NCBI GenBank assembly: GCA_036278255.1
Contig: DASULK010000151.1
Coordinates: 1-7,870, forward strand
Direction: 5' to 3'
Source of the DNA: DASULK01 sp036278255
GTDB lineage: Bacteria > Actinomycetota > Actinomycetes > Mycobacteriales > Micromonosporaceae
Length of the DNA stretch: 7,870 nt
The notes beneath the pieces were generated by a model. It had not been told where the DNA came from, did no database searches, and was given only the letters and a program-made list of their open reading frames with translations. Shown in pieces: positions 1 to 5,576 of the stretch. The position numbers and the translations under genes were made by a program. Numbering within the stretch: position 1 is the first letter of the stretch; every line of letters starts with the position of its first letter.

Positions 1-1374
1 CGGCTGGCGACCACCGCCGAGCCGACCCCCGACGGCACCGGATACCGCCTCAACGGGGTCAAACTCTGGGCGACCAACGGCACCGTCGCCACCCTGCTGG
101 TGGTGATGGCCCGGGTGCCGCCCACCGAGGGCCGCCGTGGCGGCATCACGGCCTTCGTGGTGGAGGGGGATTCGCCGGGCATCACCGTCGAGCGGCGCAA
201 CGAATTCCTCGGCCTGCGCGGCCTGGAGAACAGCGTGACCCGCTTCCACGACGTCTTCGTGCCGAAGGAGAACGTCATCGGCGGCGAGGGGCGCGGCCTG
301 AAGATCGCACTGACCACGTTGAACACCGGGCGGCTGTCGCTGCCGGCGATGTGTGTAGGCGCGGGGAAGTGGTCGCTCAACGTGGCTCGCGGGTGGGCGG
401 CCGAGCGGGTGCAGTGGGGCCGGCCGGTCGGCCGGCATCAGGCGGTGGCGAAGAAACTGGCCTTCATCGCCGCATCGACGTACGGCATGGAGGCCATGCT
501 GGAGCTCTCCTGCCTACTGGCCGACGACGAGCGCAACGACATCCGGATCGAGGCTGCCCTGGTCAAGCTCTACGCCAGCGAGTTGGCCTGGCAGATCGCG
601 GATGAGCTGATCCAGATCCGTGGCGGGCGCGGCTACGAGACCGCCGACTCGCTGGCCGCCCGGGGTGAGCGGCCGGCCGCGGTGGAGCAGCTCCTGCGGG
701 ACCTGCGGATCAACCGGATCTTCGAGGGCTCCACCGAGATCATGCATCTGCTGATCGCCCGGGAGGCGGTCGACACCCACCTGTCGGTCGCTGGCGATCT
801 GATCGACCCGGGCGCCGGGCTCGGCCGCAAGGCTCGCGTGGGGATGCGGGCCGGCGCCTTCTACGCCCGGTGGCTGCCGGCCCTGACCGTGGGTCGTGGC
901 CAGCTCCCGTGGGCGTACCGCGGCTTCGGGCCGCTCGCCCGCCACCTGCGCTATGTGGAGCGGGCCTCCCGCAGGCTGGCCCGGTCGACGTTCTACGCCA
1001 TGTCCCGCTGGCAGGGGAAGATGGAGCGCAAGCAGGCGTTCCTGGGCCGCATCGTCGACATCGGCGCCGAGCTGCTCGCGATCTCCGCGGTCTGCGTGCG
1101 GGCCCGGGCCGAGCGGTCCAGCCGACCGGAGGGGCTGGAGTTGGCCAACCTCTTCTGCCGCCAGGCACGCCAGCGGGCAGAGCAGCTCTTCGCTGAATTG
1201 TGGGACAACACCGACCGGGCCGATGTCAAGGCGGCGAAGTGGATCCTGAAGGGACGTTACGCCTTCCTGGAGGAGGGGGTCCTCATGCCGTCGAGCGAGT
1301 TGCCCTGGGTGGCGCAGTGGCAGCCGGGTCCGTCCACTCTCCCCGACGTGCGCCGTCGTATCCCGGACGCCTGA
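1..1374 (+). CDS. Long-chain (VLCAD-like) acyl-CoA dehydrogenase with C-terminal extension, 5' end missing
   Basis: FAD enzyme expected to introduce the trans-2 double bond into acyl-CoA in fatty-acid beta-oxidation. The frame is open from base 1 with no start, so the N-terminal alpha domain lies outside the window; 457 codons are visible. Numbering from base 1, the text begins in the middle beta domain (LNGVKLWATNG, residues 19-29) and continues with LRGLENS (near 72-78), then the C-terminal alpha domain with RGWAAERVQWGRPVGRHQAV (near 130-149). The IFEGSTEIMHLLIARE segment holds the expected catalytic Glu at residue 242 (bases 724-726, the MCAD Glu376 / VLCAD position). About 200 residues follow this motif, far more than in MCAD-type enzymes; this matches the VLCAD/ACAD9 class, whose extension mediates membrane association and dimer contacts. 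The extension here is rich in Arg and amphipathic. The gene ends facing zur. Family is secure; chain-length preference is inferred. Confidence 0.93.
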   Translation, partial: RLATTAEPTPDGTGYRLNGVKLWATNGTVATLLVVMARVPPTEGRRGGITAFVVEGDSPGITVERRNEFLGLRGLENSVTRFHDVFVPKENVIGGEGRGLKIALTTLNTGRLSLPAMCVGAGKWSLNVARGWAAERVQWGRPVGRHQAVAKKLAFIAASTYGMEAMLELSCLLADDERNDIRIEAALVKLYASELAWQIADELIQIRGGRGYETADSLAARGERPAAVEQLLRDLRINRIFEGSTEIMHLLIAREAVDTHLSVAGDLIDPGAGLGRKARVGMRAGAFYARWLPALTVGRGQLPWAYRGFGPLARHLRYVERASRRLARSTFYAMSRWQGKMERKQAFLGRIVDIGAELLAISAVCVRARAERSSRPEGLELANLFCRQARQRAEQLFAELWDNTDRADVKAAKWILKGRYAFLEEGVLMPSSELPWVAQWQPGPSTLPDVRRRIPDA

Positions 1375-1424
1375 CCGGAGGTCCGTCCCTGGCCGATCCG
1401 GCGACCGCTCCCGTCGGTGCTTCA

Positions 1425-1442
1425 GCGACCGGCGCCGGTCGC
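1425..1442. terminator. Perfect 18-base palindrome between convergent genes, candidate bidirectional terminator
   Basis: The sequence GCGACCGGC-GCCGGTCGC is its own reverse complement. As RNA from either strand it folds into a 7-bp GC-rich stem with a GCGC tetraloop. It lies 50 bases after the acyl-CoA dehydrogenase stop and 21 bases after the zur stop on the other strand, the right place to end both transcripts. There is no T-tract on either side, so it would be one of the U-poor hairpins common in actinobacteria. A further GCGACCG copy at 1401-1407 could compete for pairing. Function is inferred from position and symmetry. Confidence 0.45.
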
Positions 1443-1463
1443 CGGTCCGGTGCGCGCTCCGGG

Positions 1464-1868
1464 TCAGGCGGCGCAGGACGGGCAGGTGCCGAAGATCTCC
1501 ATGGTGTGGCTGACCTCGGTGTAGCCGTGCTCCATGGCGACCCGGGCGGCCCACTTTTCGACGGCCGGTCCCTCGACCTCCACCGTTGCGCCGCAGGGGC
1601 GGCAGACCAGATGGTGGTGGTGGCCCTGGCTGCACCGCCGGTAGAGGTGGTCACCCCCCGGTGGGCGCATCACATCGACCTCGCCGGCGTCGGCCATCGC
1701 CTGCAGGTTGCGGTAGACGGTTGTCAGGCCGATGCGTTCACCCCGTTCACGCAGCATCGCGTGCAGCTCCTGGGCGCTGTGGAAGCCCTCAACCTCGTTG
1801 AGCAGGGCACTGACCGCGCTACGCTGCCTCGTGTTGCGGAGGACGGGGGAGCGGCGACCAGTGGTCAT
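1464..1868 (-). CDS. zur: Zur, zinc-responsive Fur-family repressor
   Basis: Cytoplasmic dimeric repressor, 134 aa, the usual Fur-family size. Zinc-loaded Zur binds operators of zinc-uptake genes; the box upstream of znuA here is its obvious target. The N-terminal winged helix includes TTVYRNLQAMADAGEV (residues 49-64), the Fur recognition helix. The structural zinc site is two CxxC pairs, C89/C92 and C129/C132. Candidate sensory ligands are D65, C79, the four histidines H83-H86 in QGHHHHLVC, E104 and H121, placed as in characterised actinobacterial Zur/FurB. The GHHHHLVC-x2-CG-x3-EVEG stretch favours Zur over iron Fur or peroxide PerR. The ATG shares ATGA with the arsR stop and has GGGAGG ending six bases upstream, so translation is coupled to the preceding sensor gene. 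It is the last gene of the minus-strand zinc block. Zinc rather than another metal is inferred from residues plus context, with high confidence. Confidence 0.93.
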   Translation of the reverse strand: MTTGRRSPVLRNTRQRSAVSALLNEVEGFHSAQELHAMLRERGERIGLTTVYRNLQAMADAGEVDVMRPPGGDHLYRRCSQGHHHHLVCRPCGATVEVEGPAVEKWAARVAMEHGYTEVSHTMEIFGTCPSCAA

Positions 1869-2158
1869 CTGGCCTCCCGTGAGTGGCTGATCGCATCGGC
1901 GACGATGTGGGCGATGTGCTCGTCGACCAGCGAATAGGCGATCTCCCGGCCGCGTCGGGAGCCACGCACCACCCCGGCGCCCCGCAGCACCCGCAGATGT
2001 TGGGAGACCAGTGGCTGGGGGGCGTTAAGTTTCTCCACCAGCTCATGCACGCAGCGCTCGCCCTCGGCGAGCTCGGTGACGATCGCGACGCGGATCGGGG
2101 CCGAGAGCGCGCGCAGCAGCTCGCCTGCGCCTTCGTAGGCCTCGTATCCGTTCGTCAT
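1865..2158 (-). CDS. smtB: ArsR/SmtB-family zinc-sensing repressor
   Basis: Small winged-helix repressor, 97 aa from ATG 2158. The recognition region is PQPLVSQHLRVLRGAGVV (residues 47-64). The C-terminal helix carries D79-x-H81-x10-H92-x2-E95, an exact match to the alpha5 zinc site of SmtB/CzrA proteins (D-x-H-x10-H-x2-E/H). A second possible metal patch, C36-V-H38, occupies the alpha3 ELCVCDL position of arsenic/cadmium sensors but lacks the second Cys. By family logic it binds DNA without zinc and releases when zinc binds at the dimer interface. The order smtB-zur matches the M. tuberculosis Rv2358-Rv2359 operon, where the first protein controls the pair. Start choice: ATG 2158 has AAGG five bases upstream; a GTG at 2164 in the same frame would give a leaderless start exactly downstream of the TATCAT box. 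Both are plausible. The symbol follows the mycobacterial usage. Confidence 0.9.
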   Translation of the reverse strand: MTNGYEAYEGAGELLRALSAPIRVAIVTELAEGERCVHELVEKLNAPQPLVSQHLRVLRGAGVVRGSRRGREIAYSLVDEHIAHIVADAISHSREAR

Positions 2159-2170
2159 CGCCACCTTGTA

Positions 2171-2176
2171 ATGATA
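2171..2176 (-). promoter_or_regulatory. Candidate -10 box for the arsR-zur pair
   Basis: On the minus strand TATCAT fits the actinobacterial TANNNT -10 consensus. Six bases (TACAAG) separate it from the GTG at 2164, so transcription would begin at or near that codon. No good -35 hexamer sits 16-18 bases further upstream (the candidates are CTCGAA, CCTCGA and TCCTCG), so the promoter may be weak or activator-free. It would allow arsR-zur to be expressed independently of znuACB. Confidence 0.5.
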
Positions 2177-2189
2177 ACCAGTTTGGTTA
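2175..2189. promoter_or_regulatory. Palindromic operator candidate at the znuB/arsR junction
   Basis: TAACCA-GTT-TGGTTA is a perfect 6-3-6 inverted repeat centred on base 2182. It can be extended to an imperfect 12-1-12 repeat spanning 2170-2194, with nine of twelve positions symmetric. It covers the znuB stop codon and touches the TATCAT -10 box of arsR. Site size and placement suit a dimeric ArsR-family repressor acting on its own promoter. The bases differ from the Zur box before znuA, which argues for a different protein. ArsR binding is inferred. Confidence 0.5.
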
Positions 2190-3065
2190 GCGTTCGAGGA
2201 CGACCTCGGGCGGTCCCACCTCGGCAGTCATCCCGGTGGCGGCGGTCCTCAGTCGCCGGCGGACCGTCCGCCACACGGCGTTGCCCAGGGCCACTACCAG
2301 GAAGGACCCGACCGCCAGCACCACGATGGTGGCGCCCGGCGCGGTGTCGGCGACCGCCGCGAGCCAGATACCCGCCGCGGAGGTCGCCAGGCCCAGCCCG
2401 ACCGCTGCGGCCATCGTGGCCCGGAAACCCCGGGTGATCTGCTGGGCGGTGGCCACCGGCACCACCATCAGGGCGCTGATGAGCAGCAGGCCGACGGCGC
2501 GCATGGCGATCGTCACGGTCACCGCGGTGGCTACCGCCAGCAGCAGGTTGAGGGCCCGTACGGGGAGACCGGCGACCCGGGCGTACTCCTCGTCGTGGCA
2601 GATCGCGAAGAGCGCTGGCCGCAGGGCGATCATCGTCACGAGGATCACCACGCCCAGCACCGCGATCGTGATCAGATCAGCCCGGGAGGTGGTGGTGAGC
2701 GCGCCGAAGAGGTAGGACGTCAGAGCGGCGCTGCTGCTGTCGGAGAGGCCGACCAGCAGCACACCGCCAGCGATACCGCCATAGAAGAGGAGAGCCAGCG
2801 CCATGTCGCCGGAGGTGCGGCCACGCTCGCGGACCAGTTCGATGGCGATCGCGCCGACTGCGGCGACGATCACCGCGGCGATGACGGGGGAGCGGTTGAG
2901 CAGCAGCCCCACCCCCACACCGGTGAGCGCCACATGCCCCACCCCGTCGCCGATCAGCGACATGCGGCGCTGCACCAGGTAGATCCCGATGGCGGGCGCG
3001 GCCACGCCGATCACCAGCGCCCCGATCAGGGCGCGGATCATGAAGTCGTACTGGAAAAGGCTCAT
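2187..3065 (-). CDS. znuB: ZnuB, zinc ABC transporter permease
   Basis: Integral membrane subunit of the zinc importer; a dimer would form the channel energised by ZnuC and loaded by ZnuA. From ATG 3065 it has 292 aa, normal for the ABC-3 (ZnuB/MntB/TroC) family. About eight or nine hydrophobic segments can be seen, near residues 12-31, 44-57, 59-78, 88-107, 130-148, 170-186, 190-210, 218-238 and 246-264. Family-typical stretches are LIGDGVGHVALTGVGVG (38-54) and AVGLLLISALMVVPVATA (190-207). The C-terminus is a basic segment (WRTVRRRLR) plus a soluble tail. The ATG shares ATGA with the znuC stop, the expected coupled start; an in-frame GTG at 3074 would add three residues and has GGGA only two bases away, so ATG is preferred. 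Zinc rather than manganese is inferred from the Zur box and the ZnuA ligands. Confidence 0.92.
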   Translation of the reverse strand: MSLFQYDFMIRALIGALVIGVAAPAIGIYLVQRRMSLIGDGVGHVALTGVGVGLLLNRSPVIAAVIVAAVGAIAIELVRERGRTSGDMALALLFYGGIAGGVLLVGLSDSSSAALTSYLFGALTTTSRADLITIAVLGVVILVTMIALRPALFAICHDEEYARVAGLPVRALNLLLAVATAVTVTIAMRAVGLLLISALMVVPVATAQQITRGFRATMAAAVGLGLATSAAGIWLAAVADTAPGATIVVLAVGSFLVVALGNAVWRTVRRRLRTAATGMTAEVGPPEVVLER

Positions 3066-3859
3066 GAGTCCCACAATCCCGGCGTCTCGTGTGGCCCGTG
3101 CGGGTGGACGTGGTCGTGCCCGGGCACGGCGTGGTGGCCCGCTGGCTCCGGCACCGGACCGTCGTGGACGAGTTGTCCACCGTGTACGACGACCGCGCGG
3201 CTGATCAGCGGTTGCAGCGGACCGAGTTCGTGGGCCACCAGCAGTACGGTTCCCGCCGTCCCGGGTTGTCCGGCCGTGGTCCGGGTCGGGCTGCCGGTGT
3301 TGATGAAGTCCCGCAGCGCCGCTGCGAAGGCCTCCTGGCTGGCCGCGTCGACCCCGGCGGTCGGTTCGTCGAGGATGAGCAGCTCCGGTTCCCCGGCCAG
3401 CGCCCGGGCGATCAGCGTGCGCTGCTGCTGCCCACCGGAGAGGGTGGCGACCGGGTCGTTCACCCGATCGGCGAGCCCGACCGCCCGAAGCGCCGCGGTC
3501 ACCGCCGCCCGGTCAGCGGCGCGTGCCGGGCGCAGTACCCCGCGCCGGGCCAGGCGGCCGGCGGCGACCACCTCACCGACCGTGGCTGGTACTCCGCTGC
3601 CGGCCCCGATCCGCTGCGGCACGTAGCCGATGCGCGGCCACTGCCGGAACTGGCGCAGCGGGGTGCCGAAGAGTGTGACGGAGCCGGCGGCGAGCGGGGT
3701 GAGGCCGAGGATGGCCCGGATCAGAGTGGACTTGCCTGAGCCGTTCGCGCCGAGAACGGCGACGACCTCGCCGGCGGCGACCGACATCGACACGTCCCGC
3801 AGCACGGGTCGGTTGTCGTAGCTGACTGCCGCGCGCCGGACCTCGACGACGGGGGGCAT
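3062..3859 (-). CDS. znuC: ZnuC, zinc ABC transporter ATPase with histidine-rich C-terminus
   Basis: Cytoplasmic ATPase powering ZnuB, 265 aa from ATG 3859. Residue numbers here count from the alternative ATG 3868; subtract 3 for ATG 3859. Walker A GANGSGKST 40-48, Q-loop YVPQ 82-85, signature LSGGQQQR 143-150, Walker B LLILDEP 163-169 with catalytic Glu168, and switch His213 in VAHE: all intact. Two oddities are visible. A Gly/Thr/Ser-rich insertion (about 191-207) separates the D-loop from the H-loop, and the last 24 residues contain seven histidines within 245-260, a likely metal-binding tail. Start choice: ATG 3859 touches the znuA stop and has GGGA eight bases upstream; GTG 3862 gives a GTGA overlap; ATG 3868 lies beside the GGGA and has no good site of its own. 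Function is secure; the tail's role is inferred. Confidence 0.93.
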   Translation of the reverse strand: MPPVVEVRRAAVSYDNRPVLRDVSMSVAAGEVVAVLGANGSGKSTLIRAILGLTPLAAGSVTLFGTPLRQFRQWPRIGYVPQRIGAGSGVPATVGEVVAAGRLARRGVLRPARAADRAAVTAALRAVGLADRVNDPVATLSGGQQQRTLIARALAGEPELLILDEPTAGVDAASQEAFAAALRDFINTGSPTRTTAGQPGTAGTVLLVAHELGPLQPLISRAVVVHGGQLVHDGPVPEPAGHHAVPGHDHVHPHGPHETPGLWDS

Positions 3860-4797
3860 CACGAGCATCCCAGGGCGGGCTTCAGGGTTGCCAGGTTGGC
3901 GCGCATCAGGGAAAAGTAGTCGTCGCTGCCGCTGGCTGGCACTCCTTCAAGTGGATCGAGGACACCCGTCTGTACCCCGACCTCCTTGGCGATCGTCTCG
4001 GCGACTTTCGGATTGACCAGCGTCTCGAAGAAGATCGTGGTGGCACGGTGCTCCCGGGCCTCCTCGATCACGTCGGCGAGGCGTCGCGGCGAGGGCTCAC
4101 CCTCCGGGGTGAGTCCGCTGACGGCGATCTGCTTCAGTCGGTAGCGGTCGGTCAGGTAGCCGAAGGCGGCGTGGCTGACCACGATCTCCCGCCGCTGGCA
4201 GGCGTTCAGGCCCTGCTCGTACTCCCGGTCGAGCTGCTCCAGTTCGGCCCGGAGCGCCGTAGCTCGGGCTGCGTAGTCGGTGGCGTGGTCGGGGTCGATC
4301 TGGCCGAGCCGCTCGGCGAGCCGGTCGCCGATGGTGGCGAGCCGGGTGGGGTCCAGCCAGACGTGCGGGTCCAGGTTCTGGGACCCCGATGGCGTCCCCT
4401 CGCCGTGATCGTGGGTATGGCCGCCGGTTCGGGTGAGCAGTTGCTGTACCCCGGCCACGTCGAACGCCAGGATGCCCTCCTGCTGTGCGATGGCATCGTC
4501 GATTGCCGGCTGGAAGCCCTTGAGGTAGACGACCAGCTTCGCCCGGGTTACCTGACCGACCTGGCTCGGGTTGAGTTCCATGTCGTGGGGGTCGATGCCG
4601 GGCTTGGTCAGGTTGGTGACCTTGATGGTGTCGCCGCCGACTCGTTCGGCGACGAACTGCAGCGGATAGAACGCGGCGACCACGTCCAGCCGGTGATCGG
4701 AGCCGGCGGTGTCGCCGGTGCAGGCGACGGCGCCGGTGGCGGCGAGCACCGCAATCGCGACGACGGCGAGGATACGCAGGGCCGGACGGTAGGTCAT
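3859..4797 (-). CDS. znuA: ZnuA, zinc-binding lipoprotein of ABC transporter
   Basis: Extracytoplasmic solute-binding protein, 312 aa, cluster A-I family. Residues 4-25 form a signal peptide (RPALRILAVVAIAVLAATGAVA) ending at C26. The lipobox AVAC is imperfect at -3, but lipid anchoring at C26 is likely. Metal ligands by family position: H71 (DPHDMELNPS), H145 (DPHVWLDP), H209 (VVSHAAFGYLTDRY) and possibly D281 (GVLDPLEG). His rather than Glu at the third site is the zinc form, against manganese PsaA/MntC. A short His loop, H127-x-H129-x-H131, lies at the usual place of the ZnuA histidine-rich loop but is much shorter than in E. coli. C200 and C311 might pair. It is first in the znuACB block, with a Zur box 21 bases upstream. 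There is no strong ribosome site; the start may be leaderless. Confidence 0.94.
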   Translation of the reverse strand: MTYRPALRILAVVAIAVLAATGAVACTGDTAGSDHRLDVVAAFYPLQFVAERVGGDTIKVTNLTKPGIDPHDMELNPSQVGQVTRAKLVVYLKGFQPAIDDAIAQQEGILAFDVAGVQQLLTRTGGHTHDHGEGTPSGSQNLDPHVWLDPTRLATIGDRLAERLGQIDPDHATDYAARATALRAELEQLDREYEQGLNACQRREIVVSHAAFGYLTDRYRLKQIAVSGLTPEGEPSPRRLADVIEEAREHRATTIFFETLVNPKVAETIAKEVGVQTGVLDPLEGVPASGSDDYFSLMRANLATLKPALGCS

Positions 4798-4803
4798 GCG
4801 TCA

Positions 4804-4833
4804 ACTCTGCGCCTTAATGACAATCATTGTCAA
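4804..4833 (-). promoter_or_regulatory. Predicted znuA promoter, leaderless geometry
   Basis: On the minus strand a TTGACA hexamer (4833-4828), an 18-base spacer, and CAGAGT (4809-4804) precede the ATG. CAGAGT keeps the A and final T of the TANNNT consensus but lacks the first T. It ends six bases before the znuA ATG, so transcription would start on the A of the ATG and give a leaderless mRNA. This fits the absence of a strong Shine-Dalgarno sequence. The -35 is embedded in the Zur palindrome, so bound Zur would block RNA polymerase. Predicted only. Confidence 0.5.
4818..4832. promoter_or_regulatory. Zur box upstream of znuA
   Basis: TGACAATCATTGTCA is a perfect 7-1-7 palindrome. It matches the known actinobacterial Zur consensus (TGAAAATGATTTTCA-like) at most positions, including the TGA/TCA ends and the AT-rich centre. 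It stands out in a GC-rich region. The site lies 21 bases before the znuA start codon and overlaps a TTGACA -35 hexamer, the position expected for zinc-dependent repression by the Zur encoded at the end of the same block. Confidence 0.85.
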
Positions 4834-4854
4834 AAACGCATGATTGCATGAAAG

Positions 4855-4871
4855 GAGGGGCAGCGCCCCTC
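4855..4871 (-). terminator. Hairpin terminator after the small membrane protein gene
   Basis: On the minus strand GAGGGGC-GCT-GCCCCTC forms a perfect 7-bp stem with a 3-base loop, followed by CTTTC, a short pyrimidine run. It begins 23 bases after the stop codon at 4894 and ends just upstream of the znuA promoter, so it would insulate the zinc operon from the preceding gene. The 5' arm can also pair with CCCCCTC at 4885-4879 (see findings). Confidence 0.6.
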
Positions 4872-4893
4872 GACAGAAGAGGGGGTCGGTGCG

Positions 4894-5151
4894 CTAGAGG
4901 ATCTTGATGAGGGCGACAGTGAAGAGCAGGCTCAGCATCGCCAGGCGCATCGCCCGGGTCCGCTGCGTCTGCACCGGCCAGGTCGCCGCCAGGAGCACGG
5001 CCAACCCGACGGCGAGCGCCAGCAGCAACATGCCACCGATGATCCCGGGGGCGAAGAGGCCGACCAGGACCAGCGCGAGCGCGCCGAGAAAGGCCGCCGT
5101 AGGGTTGACCCGGGACAGCCGGGCCAGCACTGCGTTCTGCGTACGCTGCAT
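4894..5151 (-). CDS. Small three-helix membrane protein, DUF6703-like
   Basis: 85 aa from ATG 5151. Three hydrophobic segments are visible, near residues 18-34, 37-56 and 68-84, joined by a short PG turn and by the TWPVQTQRTRAMRL linker; it ends in IKIL. The pattern NPTAAFLGALALVLVGLFAPG followed by a TWPV segment recalls the small actinobacterial DUF6703 family, an assignment from memory. No function is known to me. The frame stays open upstream to a TTG at 5208, but that extension is proline/histidine-rich and would overlap the ABM gene's leader, so ATG is preferred. A TACGGT box on this strand lies eight bases before the ATG, consistent with a near-leaderless transcript. The next gene on this strand is znuA, but a terminator hairpin separates them, so a role in zinc transport is not indicated. 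Confidence 0.75.
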   Translation of the reverse strand: MQRTQNAVLARLSRVNPTAAFLGALALVLVGLFAPGIIGGMLLLALAVGLAVLLAATWPVQTQRTRAMRLAMLSLLFTVALIKIL

Positions 5152-5209
5152 GTCGAGTGACCGTACCGGATGGTGCGGCGACGGTAGCGGTGGACGAGGA
5201 GCGTGCAAG

Positions 5210-5560
5210 GTGCTGGTGATGAACCGGTTCGTCGTTGAGGAGGCGGACGCCGCCGGGTTCGTTGAGCGGGCCCATTCCGCGCTGGCCGCGCTCGCCGCCC
5301 GGCCCGGATATCAACGAGGCCAGCTCACGCGGGCGCTCGACGACCCGCGACAGTGGGTGCTGATCACCGAGTGGGAGTCGGTGGGCACCTACCGGCGGGC
5401 GCTGAGCGCCTTCGACGTCAGGATCCACGCCACCCCGCTCCTGGCCGAATCCCTCGACGAGCCCTCAGCGTTCGAGCCGCTGGCGACCGCCACCCCCGGC
5501 GGTACCGTGGCCGCTGCAGGCAGCGATCGCGCCCCGGATGCCGAGCACAGCAGTCGATAA
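5210..5560 (+). CDS. ABM-domain (antibiotic biosynthesis monooxygenase-like) small protein
   Basis: 116 aa from GTG 5210. The text LVMNRFVVEEADAAGFVERAHSALAALAARPGY (residues 2-34), then W49-VLITEWES-57 and TYRRALSAFDV, is the beta-alpha-beta ferredoxin-like pattern of dimeric ABM/IsdG-type proteins. The family includes small cofactor-free monooxygenases and haem-degrading enzymes, but many actinobacterial members have no known substrate. Nothing here identifies a substrate. The start is uncertain: GAGGAG (5196-5201) lies eight bases before GTG 5210, while AAGG (5207-5210) lies eight bases before ATG 5219. It is divergent from the small membrane protein gene across about 58 bases and is followed after 16 bases by the next gene on its strand. 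The C-terminal 30 residues are low-complexity Ala/Gly/Ser and probably disordered. Confidence 0.8.
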   Translation: MLVMNRFVVEEADAAGFVERAHSALAALAARPGYQRGQLTRALDDPRQWVLITEWESVGTYRRALSAFDVRIHATPLLAESLDEPSAFEPLATATPGGTVAAAGSDRAPDAEHSSR

Positions 5561-5564
5561 CCAC

Positions 5565-5570
5565 TACCCT
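5565..5570 (+). promoter_or_regulatory. Candidate -10 box, leaderless promoter for the next gene
   Basis: TACCCT fits TANNNT and is followed by exactly six bases and then ATG 5577. This spacing puts the transcription start on the ATG. No convincing -35 is visible. The box helps choose ATG 5577 over the in-frame ATG 5538, which would overlap the ABM gene. Confidence 0.5.
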
Positions 5571-5576
5571 TTGTCC

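Noticed and set aside
514..1635. Long minus-strand reading frame opposite the acyl-CoA dehydrogenase
   Set aside because: Pro/Arg/Gly-rich translation with no family features, running through the convergent zur gene; an ordinary shadow of GC-rich codon bias.
2170..2190. The junction palindrome as a second Zur box
   Set aside because: It has TAACCA/TGGTTA arms rather than TGA-A-rich/T-rich-TCA arms; the match to the Zur consensus is poor.
2595..3626. Long plus-strand reading frame across znuB and znuC
   Set aside because: It lies opposite two genes with intact motifs and its translation is low-complexity.
3859..4797. Manganese or iron importer (MntABC/SitABC) instead of zinc
   Set aside because: The third ligand position is His209, not Glu; a His-x-His-x-His loop is present, and a Zur box and two zinc-type sensors flank the genes.
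5152..5208. TTG 5208 as the start of the small membrane protein
   Set aside because: It would add a Pro/His-rich segment unlike the rest, and it occupies the divergent promoter and ribosome-site region of the ABM gene.
5538..5576. ATG 5538 as the start of the proline-rich membrane protein
   Set aside because: It overlaps the ABM gene and has no ribosome site, whereas ATG 5577 has a TACCCT box at leaderless spacing.
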